DNA from: Siphonodentalium dalli
Taxonomy: Eukaryota > Mollusca > Scaphopoda > Gadilida > Siphonodentaliidae
Direction of reading: 5' to 3'
Length of the DNA: 64,000 bases
NCBI GenBank assembly: GCA_032622095.1
Contig: CP136066.1
Location: 231,822,961 to 231,886,960 of the forward strand
The notes beneath the pieces are model-generated. The model saw only the letters and a program-made list of their open reading frames with translations. It was not told where the DNA came from and ran no database searches. The translations under genes were made by a program, and so were the position numbers. Shown here in pieces: positions 47,051 through 57,400 of the stretch. Each line of letters begins with the position of its first letter. The first letter of the stretch is position 1.

Positions 47051-47064
47051 TTTTAGTAGGACCG

Positions 47065-47072
47065 CTTTTGAT
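47065..47072. repeat. 8-bp target site duplication, right
   Basis: CTTTTGAT directly after the right terminus, matching 25,761-25,768. From here the host unit continues with CCACTTTCATTTCTTC as in copy 1. Confidence 0.9.
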
Positions 47073-47550
47073 CCACTTTCATTTCTTCATTCAAAATCCA
47101 TATTTGGGCATTTGAATCAAAGAGGAACAACCACGCAACCTCATTGGTCAAACATACTGCTTTACATTTTTCACACACAATTGAAATAAACGCTCTTTAT
47201 TTCTACCGTATTAGGTATAGACTAACACTGAACGCTCTCGTCCCGTGCACATGGCTGTTTGTATACACAAGAGTGGGATCTCTCTGTTCGGATTGTCTCA
47301 CAGACCCCTTAACCGATTTGGACCAAATTTGGTGTGGTGACTCGGGGTACCCTGGCAGATGTTATGACGGCATTAGATTTTCATAATTTTGATTTTAAAA
47401 TATGTAATTAATTAAATAAAAATACTAAATTGTCCTAAGGGTTTTGTACTTAGTAAATAAATCGGTATTTAGTTCTTCTTCTTTTTTGTACTTTAACCAG
47501 CTTTTTTTCTTCTTTTTTTGTTTGTTAAGTAAATTATTTTTATATTATTA
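47065..47550 (-). repeat. 5S/U6-linked repeat unit, copy 2, second segment
   Basis: Continues copy 2 after the giant element and matches 21,806-22,291 almost perfectly; an 80-codon shadow ORF is identical in both. It ends in the TTA-rich microsatellite where the non-LTR retrotransposon inserted. Confidence 0.95.
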
Positions 47551-47687
47551 TAATAATAATAATAATAATTGTTCTTGTATATCGCCTATCCCCGTGGTGA
47601 TGGGCCCTAGGCGCTTCACATGATTTGGTTCAAATATATAGAGAGAAAAAGAGAAAATGCAGTGATATATACAGAATGAACAGAATG

Positions 47688-50600
47688 TCATCGTTGAAGG
47701 TTCAAAATGTCTCGATACCTCCGCTCGAACAAATATGTTTTCAGTGTTGATTTGAATTCTCCGAATGATGGCGATTCTCTGATGGGTTGTGGTAAGGAAT
47801 TCCAGGTGAACGGACATGAAACACAAAATGCGCGATCTCCAACAGTTCTCAGGTTGGCGCCTTTTGGTGTTAGTAGGCCTGCATCCTTCGATCGAACATT
47901 TCTTGTTGGCACATAAGGAGAAATGAGCTCTTTCATGTAAGTAGGGGCGGTTTCTGAATTCTTTAAACGTTTATATCCGAATGTTGCAATTTTGAAAGAA
48001 ATTCTATCCTGAATAGGCAGCCAATGTAGTTGTGATCTCATGGTGGTTGGACTATTGCCTTTCTTCAACCTAAACACGATTCTTGCAGCACAGTCTTGCA
48101 TACGCTGTATTCGCCGAAGCTGGTAGTCTGGGGCTCGGAACAACAGTGCATTGCAATAGTCCATTCTTGTCAGAACAAAAGATACTGTCAGTCTTTTCGC
48201 TGCTTCGGTGGTGAGGTATTGTCTAATTCGTCCTAGTCGACGGAGTTCAATAAATATGGACTGACAGAGAGAGTCTATTTGTTTCGTCATGGAGAGAGTC
48301 TGGTCAAGATGGACGCCCAGATTTTTCACATTATTCGAGAAGACGATGGAACTATCACCCAGTTCTAGCTTGGTGGTACGCACGTTGTTTACTATTGATG
48401 GTTTTGCTATCCAGATGATTTCAGTCTTGTCGTCATTTAGCTTGAGGCGGTTTGAAGTCATCCAGTCTTTGACTATTAGAATACAATTTCTGATTCTGCT
48501 AACCAGACTGCTTTCGTCGTTCGGATCACCAGAGAGGTATAATTGAGTGTCATCTGCATACATGTGAACATTAATTCCTTGGGAGCGAATAAGAGAACCG
48601 ATGGGCCTAGTATAAAGTAGATATAGAATAGGTCCAAGAATAGATCCCTGTGGAACACCATAATCAATTGGGTAGGGTTCAGAACTTTCACTACCGATGA
48701 GAATTTTCTGTTGACGATTTGTCAGATATGACTCGAACCACTTCAAAACATTGCCAGAGATGCCGTAAGAAATTTCGAGTCGTTTCAGGAGAATCCTGTG
48801 GTCCAAAGTGTCGAAAGCTGCACTCAGATCTAATAAACAAAGAATAGACACTAGACCCTTATCGCTGGCTGTCAGTAGATCTGATGTAATTTTAATCAGA
48901 GCTGTCTCGGTGCTGTGTCCAACACGATAAGCGGACTGACACGGCTCCCACATGTTATTGTTGTCAATGTGCTTTTTCAGTTGGAATAGAACAGCCTTCT
49001 CCAAAATCTTTGACATGAATTGCAAGTTTGAAACTGGGCGGAAGTTCTTGAGTACGTTAGGATCCAAAGACTTCTTTTTTATCAGTGGAATGACTAACGC
49101 TTCTTTAAAACTTGCTGGCACTTGTCCTTCCTTAAGAGATGAATTTATCAGTTTTGTCAGTGGTTCGATCATGACATCAATGTGTTTGATAATAAGACTA
49201 GTTGGGAGTGGATCTAACTGGCATGACTTGGGTGGTGATGAAAGAATTATTCTTCTCAGTTGATCGCTGGTGACAGGTTGAAATTCACAGAAAGTTTCTC
49301 CCATGAAGGTGTCGTAATCTGATTCAAGGTTGGATGAATCTAATTCAGAGTGTATATCTTTGATTTTCTTGGAGAAGAACTCACCGAATGCATCTGGTAG
49401 GTTGTGCTGCTTTATATTTGTCGGAAGTAAAGCTTCGGATTTCTTGCCGCTCAGTTCGTTTGTGATGGCATACAACATCTTTGAAGATTTGCATTTCGAT
49501 ATTTTCTCCTGATAGTGTGATTTTCTTGCTTTAGATGTCATGTTGTCAACAGTTTTGCTCTTGCTGGTGAAGATTTCTCGATGTACTACCAGGCGGGACT
49601 TGCGCCACATTCGTTCAGCCTGGCGACGTTCTGCTTTGGCCTCCCGAATTTCGTCCGTAAACCAAGGAATAGATGGTCGGTTCGGAATTTTACGCGACTT
49701 AAAAGGAGCGTGAGTATCGAGGACAGTCGTTAGGTTCATGTACCAGTCGAGGGGAGTTCTCCTTGGACTAGCGTAGTAACTTGAAATGATGTCACCGGCG
49801 AGTTTCAGCTGGTCGATGGCTTTCAAGTTCCTCGAGGTAACTGTCCTGATGGGGCATGTCATTTTTGAAACGTTAATCTTGAACGATATAACATGGTGAT
49901 CAGAGAAAAGAAACTCGCTGACCTTTGGCTCCACGATTGATGGATCAGTGTCTCTGGTAATGACCCAGTCGAGAATGTGTTTGTCGCGGTGGGTTGGTGA
50001 AGAAATTACCTGTTCCATTCCCGAGTCTCCAAGTATATGTTTTATGGTTGCAACATTCTTGTCAGTGTTGGAGTCATAATGGAAATTGAAGTCTCCTAGT
50101 AGAACGAGCTGGCGATGGTAGGAAACATACCTGTCTAGAAGTTCAGTAAAGTCCGAAATGAATTGTGCATCCGTCAACTTGTTCTTCTTGTTTGGTGGTG
50201 GGCGATACACACAGAGGAAACATGCAGGGCGGCCAGAAAGACTAATTGTGACATCGAATAGTTCGAAAGATTTGAAATCCGTGACTGTGATTCCCGACGC
50301 ACGGATTTCATCACGGACAATGACGGCAATACCACCACCTTTTCCTGTACGGCGAGGTGAGTTGAGGAGCTTGTAGCCTGGCGGAGTTATCTCTTGAATG
50401 GTGGGTTCATCTCCTGAGAGAGACAACCAGGTTTCAGTTATGATAACTAGATGTGGGCGGTTGTCTGTGACCAAGTTGAAGACTTTGCTGGTTTTGTTTC
50501 TCACAGAGCGTGCATTCACCATAATCACTGACAATGTCGTTTCTTCTGAGTGTAGTTTTGGATAGATCAAATTGTCATGATTTATGGTTCTGTTTCTTGA

Positions 50601-51233
50601 ATATCTAGGACCGCGAGGTATGTGTGCATTCACCATAATCGCTGACAATGTCGTTTCTTCTGATTGTAGTTTTGGATAGATCAAATTGTCATGATTTATG
50701 GTTCTGTTTCTTGAATATCTAGGACCGCGAGGTATATGTCCAATAATTTGAGGAATCCTGTATACTTTAGATGAATTAGACTTTCTGTTACAGAACACGG
50801 GGTCCAGAATATGATTTTTCTTCATAGTTTTGAAAATGGAAGCTTTTGGTCGATGTAATAGGTGGTCCATTGTCTCATTGAAGGTGTGAAGCTCCTCAGG
50901 AGTATATGTAATCAAGCCCATTGTTTCAGTGGGCTGAGAAAAATGATGTCTACTACAAGCTATTAGACATGTTGATTCACAGGTCAGATGTCTCACCTCA
51001 TTAATCCTGATTAAGAGGCACTTTGTTTCTGGTGTTAACAAGTAATGGGTTATGTCATTAGAGCTTAGTGTCAAGCCATGACTTAGCAGAAGAAACAGGA
51101 AAATAACCAGCATTTTACACAGAAAAATGTCCAATAGTTCCAATATATTTATGAATTTCTGCACAATAATCACATTTCCAGAATCATCGCAAGTAACTCC
51201 TTGATTAAGCCAAAAATGTACACTGTAGATCAA
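47688..51233 (-). CDS. Endonuclease/reverse transcriptase of a non-LTR retrotransposon, 1181 aa
   Basis: One uninterrupted frame carrying out target-primed reverse transcription. An apurinic-like EEP endonuclease spans about residues 237-455, with VNARS at 239-243, TETWL at 266-270, YRPPP at 343-347, GDFNF at 380-384 and SDHH at 444-447. A reverse transcriptase spans about 705-970, with FRPVS at 731-735, LDLSAAFD at 801-808, PQGSILGP at 861-868 and the catalytic YADD at 892-895. The C-terminus has the usual WLPIQDRI and WNSLPQPIR segments. The N-terminal 235 residues are unusual: a hydrophobic run, MLVIFLFLLLSHG, at 41-53 resembles a signal peptide, and residues 166-203 are repeated at 204-241, duplicating the start of the endonuclease domain. 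Translation may begin at Met41. All catalytic motifs are present, so it could be active. Confidence 0.93.
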   Translation of the reverse strand: MIYSVHFWLNQGVTCDDSGNVIIVQKFINILELLDIFLCKMLVIFLFLLLSHGLTLSSNDITHYLLTPETKCLLIRINEVRHLTCESTCLIACSRHHFSQPTETMGLITYTPEELHTFNETMDHLLHRPKASIFKTMKKNHILDPVFCNRKSNSSKVYRIPQIIGHIPRGPRYSRNRTINHDNLIYPKLQSEETTLSAIMVNAHIPRGPRYSRNRTINHDNLIYPKLHSEETTLSVIMVNARSVRNKTSKVFNLVTDNRPHLVIITETWLSLSGDEPTIQEITPPGYKLLNSPRRTGKGGGIAVIVRDEIRASGITVTDFKSFELFDVTISLSGRPACFLCVYRPPPNKKNKLTDAQFISDFTELLDRYVSYHRQLVLLGDFNFHYDSNTDKNVATIKHILGDSGMEQVISSPTHRDKHILDWVITRDTDPSIVEPKVSEFLFSDHHVISFKINVSKMTCPIRTVTSRNLKAIDQLKLAGDIISSYYASPRRTPLDWYMNLTTVLDTHAPFKSRKIPNRPSIPWFTDEIREAKAERRQAERMWRKSRLVVHREIFTSKSKTVDNMTSKARKSHYQEKISKCKSSKMLYAITNELSGKKSEALLPTNIKQHNLPDAFGEFFSKKIKDIHSELDSSNLESDYDTFMGETFCEFQPVTSDQLRRIILSSPPKSCQLDPLPTSLIIKHIDVMIEPLTKLINSSLKEGQVPASFKEALVIPLIKKKSLDPNVLKNFRPVSNLQFMSKILEKAVLFQLKKHIDNNNMWEPCQSAYRVGHSTETALIKITSDLLTASDKGLVSILCLLDLSAAFDTLDHRILLKRLEISYGISGNVLKWFESYLTNRQQKILIGSESSEPYPIDYGVPQGSILGPILYLLYTRPIGSLIRSQGINVHMYADDTQLYLSGDPNDESSLVSRIRNCILIVKDWMTSNRLKLNDDKTEIIWIAKPSIVNNVRTTKLELGDSSIVFSNNVKNLGVHLDQTLSMTKQIDSLCQSIFIELRRLGRIRQYLTTEAAKRLTVSFVLTRMDYCNALLFRAPDYQLRRIQRMQDCAARIVFRLKKGNSPTTMRSQLHWLPIQDRISFKIATFGYKRLKNSETAPTYMKELISPYVPTRNVRSKDAGLLTPKGANLRTVGDRAFCVSCPFTWNSLPQPIRESPSFGEFKSTLKTYLFERRYRDILNLQR
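50511..50738 (-). repeat. 114-bp tandem duplication inside the retrotransposon ORF
   Basis: Two in-frame copies of a 114-bp segment (50,625-50,738 and 50,511-50,624), each encoding 38 residues from HIPRGPRYSRN to IMVNA and differing at about three residues. The frame is preserved. The second copy leads into the real endonuclease domain. Confidence 0.95.
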
Positions 51234-51305
51234 GGATAACAGTCATAAACATAAGAAAAGGCAGGAGCAAGAAAAAGTGTGACCACACTGGGTGGCAGTA
51301 CATTG

Positions 51306-51404
51306 ATTATTATACAGGGGTTTCTGTATTGTACTGTTTTCCACCCAAATAGGGATTTATTTTGTCATTTTTGTTGTACTTAGTAGGATTTTTGTACTTG
51401 AAAT
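51306..51404 (-). repeat. 5S/U6-linked repeat unit, copy 2, third segment
   Basis: Matches about 22,297-22,393, from TATTATACAGGGG to GTACTTGAAAT, after the retrotransposon. It is cut off at AAAT, where the 667-bp satellite starts with ATCGCCCCATT, so the junction has a 3-bp microhomology (AAT). The U6 3' piece that should follow is missing from this copy. Confidence 0.9.
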
Positions 51405-54400
51405 CGCCCCATTAGGCATCGATATTGTGACTAAATTGCTCTAATGTTCAGCACATTATCGACTCAAAATGACTTATTCTAAGCAGATTATTTACCTAAA
51501 ATAGTTCTTTATAAGCAGATAAAGTGCAGGTTTTCAGGCGAACTGGCTGTTTAAAACAGTGTGGAAAACAACACAAATAAACCAACTCAAGACTTACTAT
51601 GCAGATGTGAGCCAGTACTCGTGGAAATAAGCATATAAACAATATGATATAAGCCCTATTGTGCTTATTTTCACAAGAACAGGCTTGAAAACAACACAAT
51701 TAAACAACTCAACACTTACCATGAAGATGTCAGGCAATTTTCCTGAAAATACGCGTTTAATTTTGTTCATCTAAGCTAATGTTGGCTTATTTAATCGCAA
51801 TTTAATATATATATAAGTTCTAGATTGACCTAAAACACGGTTTTAAAAACCAACATACCCTCTTACAAATACGCACATAATCGACCTATAATGTGAAATA
51901 GGTACATATTGTGATTATTTGATTCTCAAATAAGCAAATAATGGAGTCATAGCCGTGATTTAGTCTTATGGTGCGTGGGCCACAGTGGAAACACATATTA
52001 AAGAGCGTACACCTGAAAAGTCGTGGATTGGCCTATATGTGTCATTGCCCGCATATTATCTGCTTAGAATCGCCCCATTAGGCATCGATATTGTGACTAA
52101 ATTGCTCTACTGTTCAGCACATTATCGACTCAAAATGAGTTATTCTAAGCAGATTATCTACCTATAATAAATTCTTTATAAGCAGATAAAGTGCGGGTTT
52201 TCAGGGGAACTGGCTGTTTAAAACAGTGTGGAAAACAACACAAATAAACCAACTCAAGACTTACTATGCAGATGTGAGCCAGTACTCGTGGAAATAAGCA
52301 TATAAACAATATGATATAAGCCATATTGTGCTTATTTTCACAAGAACAGGCTTGAAAACAACACAATTAAACAACTCAACACTTACCATGAAGATGTCAG
52401 GCAATTTTCCTGAAAATACGCGTTTAATTTTGTTCATCTAAGCTAATGTTGGCTTATTTAATCGCAATTTAATATATATATAAGTTCTAGATTGACCTAA
52501 AACACGGTTTTTAAAACTAACATACCCTCTTAAAAATACGCACATAATCGACCTATAATGTGAAATATGTACATATTATGATTATTTGATTCTCAAATAA
52601 GCAAATAATGGAGTCATAGCCGTGATTTAGTCTTATGGTGTGTGGGCCACAGTGAAAACACATATTAAAGAGCGTACACCTGAAAAGTCGTGGACTGGCC
52701 TATATGTGTCATTGCCCGCATATTATCTGCTTAGAATCGCCCCATTAGGCATCGATATTGTGACTAAATTGCTCTAATGTTCAGCACATTATCGACTCAA
52801 AATGAGTTATTCTAAGCAGATTATCTACCTATAATAAATTCTTTATAAGCAGATAAAGTGCGGGTTTTCAGGGGAACTGGCTGTTTAAAACAATGTGGAA
52901 AACAACACAAATAAACCAACTCAAGACTTACTATGCAGATGTGAGCCAGTACTCGTGGAAATAAGCATATAAACAATATGATATAAGCCCTATTGTGCTT
53001 ATTTTCACAAGAACAGGCTTGAAAACAACACAATTAAACAACTCAACACTTACCATGAAGATGTCAGGCAATTTTTCTGAAAATACGCGTTTAATTTTGT
53101 TCATCTAAGCTAATGTTGGCTTATTTAATCGCAATTTAATATATATATAAGTTCTAGATTGACCTAAAACACGGTTTTTAAAACTAACATACCCTCTTAA
53201 AAATACGCACATAATCGACCTATAATGTGAAATAGGTACATATTATGATTATTTGATTCTCAAATAAGCAAATAATGGAGTCATAGCCGTGATTTAGTCT
53301 TATGGTGTGTGGGCCACAGTGAAAACACATATTAAAGAGCGTACACCTGAAAAGTCGTGGACTGGCCTATATGTGTCATTGCCCGCATATTATCTGCTTA
53401 GAATCGCCCCATTAGGCATCGATATTGTGACTAAATTGCTCTAATGTTCAGCACATTATCGACTCAAAATGAGTTATTCTAAGCAGATTATCTACCTATA
53501 ATAAATTCTTTATGAGCAGATAAAGTGCAGGTTTTCAGGGGAACTGGCTGTTTAAAACAGTGTGGAAAACAACACAAATAAACCAACTCAAGACTTACTA
53601 TGCAGATGTGAGCCAGTACTCGTGGAAATAAGCATATAAACAATATGATATAAGCCCTATTGTGCTTATTTTCACAAGAACAGGCTTGAAAACAACACAA
53701 TTAAACAACTCAACACTTACCATGAAGATGTCAGGCAATTTTCCTGAAAATACGCGTTTAATTTTGTTCATCTAAGCTAATGTTGGCTTATTTAATCGCA
53801 ATTTAATATATATATAAGTTCTAGATTGACCTAAAACACGGTTTTTAAAACGAACATACCCTCTTACAAATACGCACATAATCGACCTATAATGTGAAAT
53901 AGGTACATATTGTGATTATTTGATTCTCAAATAAGCAAATAATGGAGTCATAGCCGTGATTTAGTCTTATGGTGCGTGGGCCACAGTGAAAACACATATT
54001 AAAGAGCGTACACCTGAAAAGTCGTGGATTGGCCTATATGTGTCATTGCCCGCATATTATCTGCTTAGAATCGCCCCATTAGGCATCGATATTGTGACTA
54101 AATTGCTCTAATGTTCAGCACATTATCGACTCAAAATGACTTATTCTAAGCAGATTATCTACCTAAAATAGTTCTTTATAAGCAGATAAAGTGCAGGTTT
54201 TCAGGGGAACTGGCTGTTTAAAACAATGTGGAAAACAACACAAATAAACCAACTCAAGACTTACTATGCAGATGTGAGCCAGTACTCGTGGAAATAAGCA
54301 TATAAACAATATTATATAAGCCCTATTGTGCTTATTTTCACAAGAACAGACCTGAAAACAATACAATTAAACAACTCAACACTTACCATGAAGATGTCAG

Positions 54401-57400
54401 GCAATTTTCCTGAAAATACGCGTTTAATTTTGTTCATCTAAGCTAATGTTGGCTTATTTAATCGCAATTTAATATATATATAAGTTCTAGATTGACCTAA
54501 AACACGGTTTTTAAAACTAACATACCCTCTTAAAAATACGCACATAATCGACCTATAATGTGAAATATGTACATATTATGATTATTTGATTCTCAAATAA
54601 GCAAATAATGGAGTCATAGCCGTAATTTAGTCTTATGGTGTGTGGGCCACAGTGAAAACACATATTAAAGAGCATACACCTGAAAAGTCGTGGACTGGCC
54701 TATATGTGTCATTGCCCGCATATTATCTGCTTAGAATCGCCCCATTAGGCATCGATATTGTGACTAAATTGCTCTAATGTTCAGCACATTATCGACTCAA
54801 AATGAGTTATTCTAAGCAGATTATCTACCTATAATAAATTCTTTATAAGCAGATAAAGTGCGGGTTTTCAGGGGAACTGGCTGTTTAAAACAATGTGGAA
54901 AACAACACAAATAAACCAACTCAAGACTTACTATGCAGATGTGAGCCAGTACTCGTGGAAATAAGCATATAAACAATATGATATAAGCCCTATTGTGCTT
55001 ATTTTCACAAGAACAGGCTTGAAAACAACACAATTAAACAACTCAACACTTACCATGAAGATGTCAGGCTATTTTCCTGAAAATACGCGTTTAATTTTGT
55101 TCATCTAAGCTAATGTTGGCTTATTTAATCGCAATTTAATATATATATAAGTTCTAGATTGACCTAAAACACGGTTTTTAAAACTAACATACCCTCTTAA
55201 AAATACGCACATAATCGACCTATAATGTGAAATAGGTACATATTATTATTATTTGATTCTCAAATAAGCAAATAATGGAGTCATAGCCGTGATTTAGTCT
55301 TATGGTGTGTGGGCCACAGTGAAAACACATATTAAAGAGCGTACACCTGAAAAGTCGTGGACTGGCCTATATGTGTCATTGCCCGCATATTATCTGCTTA
55401 GAATCGCCCCATTAGGCATCGATATTGTGACTAAATTGCTCTAATGTTCAGCACATTATCGACTCAAAATGAGTTATTCTAAGCAGATTATCTACCTATA
55501 ATAAATTCTTTATAAGCAGATAAAGTGCAGGTTTTCAGGGGAACTGGCTGTTTAAAACAGTGTGGAAAACAACACAAATAAACCAACTCAAGACTTACTA
55601 TGCAGATGTGAGCACTCGTGGAAATAAGCATATAAACAATATGATATAAGCCCTATTGTGCTTATTTTCACAAGAACAGGCTTGAAAACAACACAATTAA
55701 ACAACTCAACACTTACCATGAAGATGTCAGGCAATTTTCCTGAAAATACGCGTTTAATTTTGTTCATCTAAGCTAATGTTGGCTTATTTAATCGCAATTT
55801 AATATATATATAAGTTCTAGATTGACCTAAAACACGGTTTTTAAAACTAACATACCCTCTTAAAAATACGCACATAATCGACCTATAATGTGAAATAGGT
55901 ACATATTATGATTATTTGATTCTCAAATAAGCAAATAATGGAGTCATAGCCGTGATTTAGTCTTATGGTGTGTGGGCCACAGTGAAAACACATATTAAAG
56001 AGCGTACACCTGAAAAGTCGTGGACTGGCCTATATGTGTCATTGCCCGCATATTATCTGCTTAGAATCGCCCCATTAGGCATCGATATTGTGACTAAATT
56101 GCTCTAATGTTCAGCACATTATCGACTCAAAATGAGTTATTCTAAGCAGATTATCTACCTATAATAAATTCTTTATAAGCAGATAAAGTGCAGGTTTTCA
56201 GGGGAACTGGCTGTTTAAAACAGTGTGGAAAACAACACAAATAAACCAACTCAAGACTTACTATGCAGATGTGAGCCAGTACTCGTGGAAATAAGCATAT
56301 AAACAATATGATATAAGCCCTATTGTGCTTATTTTCACAAGAACAGCTTGAAAACAACACAATTAAACAACTCAACACTTACCATGAAGATGTCAGGCAA
56401 TTTTCCTGAAAATACGCGTTTAATTTTGTTCATCTAATCTAATGTTGGCTTATTTAATCGCAATTTAATATATATATAAGTTCTAGATTGACCTAAAACA
56501 CGGTTTTTTAAAACTAACATACCCTCTTAAAAATACGCACATAATCGACCTATAATGTGAAATAGGTACATATTATGATTATTTGATTCTCAAATAAGCA
56601 AATAATGGAGTCATAGCCGTGATTTAGTCTTATGGTGTGTGGGCCACAGTGAAAACACATATTAAAGAGCGTACACCTGAAAAGTCGTGGACTGGCCTAT
56701 ATGTGTCATTGCCCGCATATTATCTGCTTAGAATCGCCCCATTAGGCATCGATATTGTGACTAAATTGCTCTAATGTTCAGCACATTATCGACTCAAAAT
56801 GAGTTATTCTAAGCAGATTATCTACCTATAATAAATTCTTTATAAGCAGATAAAGTGCAGGTTTTCAGGGGAACTGGCTGTTTAAAACAGTGTGGAAAAC
56901 AACACAAATAAACCAACTCAAGACTTACTATGCAGATGTGAGCCAGTACTCGTGGAAATAAGCATATAAACAATATGATATAAGCCCTATTGTGCTTATT
57001 TTCACAAGAACAGGCTTGAAAACAACACAATTAAACAACTCAACACTTACCATGAAGATGTCGGGCAATTTTCCTGAAAATACGCGTTTAATTTTGTTCA
57101 TCTAAGCTAATGTTGGCTTATTTAATCGCAATTTAATATATATATAAGTTCTAGATTGACCTAAAACACGGTTTTAAAAACCAACATACCCCTCTTACAA
57201 ATACGCACATAATCGACCTATAATGTGAAATAGGTACATATTGTGATTATTTGATTCTCAAATAAGCAAATAATGGAGTCATAGCCGTGATTTAGTCTTA
57301 TGGTGCGTGGGCCACAGTGGAAACACATATTAAAGAGCGTACACCTGAAAAGTCGTGGATTGGCCTATATGTGTCATTGCCCGCATATTATCTGCTTAGA

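Larger units (their letters stand above)
25769..47064. mobile_element. Giant foldback-like element with satellite arms (21.3 kb)
   Basis: The segment begins GGGTCCTACTAAAACCC and ends with its complement except for the outermost base. It carries six 10-bp repeats in the same order just inside each end and has opposite-facing arrays of one 353-bp satellite as arms (about 5.2 and 7.1 kb). It is flanked by an 8-bp duplication with the empty site preserved at 21,806-21,813. Foldback-type transposons (Drosophila FB, sea urchin TU) have this design, long inverted repeats built from tandem subrepeats with short outer repeats, and TU makes 8-bp duplications. hAT, P and KDZ/Zisupton elements also make 8-bp duplications, so the superfamily is open. 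The 9 kb interior shows no transposase, so it is probably mobilised in trans. An alternative is a composite captured between two shorter elements. Confidence 0.85.
47551..51305 (-). mobile_element. Full-length non-LTR retrotransposon, CR1/L2-like (Jockey superfamily)
   Basis: An element of about 3.75 kb transcribed from right to left. It has a 5' leader of about 70 nt, one long ORF, and a 3' UTR of about 110-135 nt ending GTGAAGCGCCTAGGGCCCAT, then ATATACAAGAAC and a (AAT/ATT)n tail, typical of CR1/L2-group elements. It interrupts a TTA microsatellite; ATTATTA at 47,544-47,550 and 51,306-51,312 is the probable target duplication, but the microsatellite makes the exact ends ambiguous. The empty site is present in copy 1 at about 22,286-22,305. 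The complete 5' end and intact ORF suggest a young insertion. No separate ORF1 (gag-like) precedes the polymerase ORF. Confidence 0.9.
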
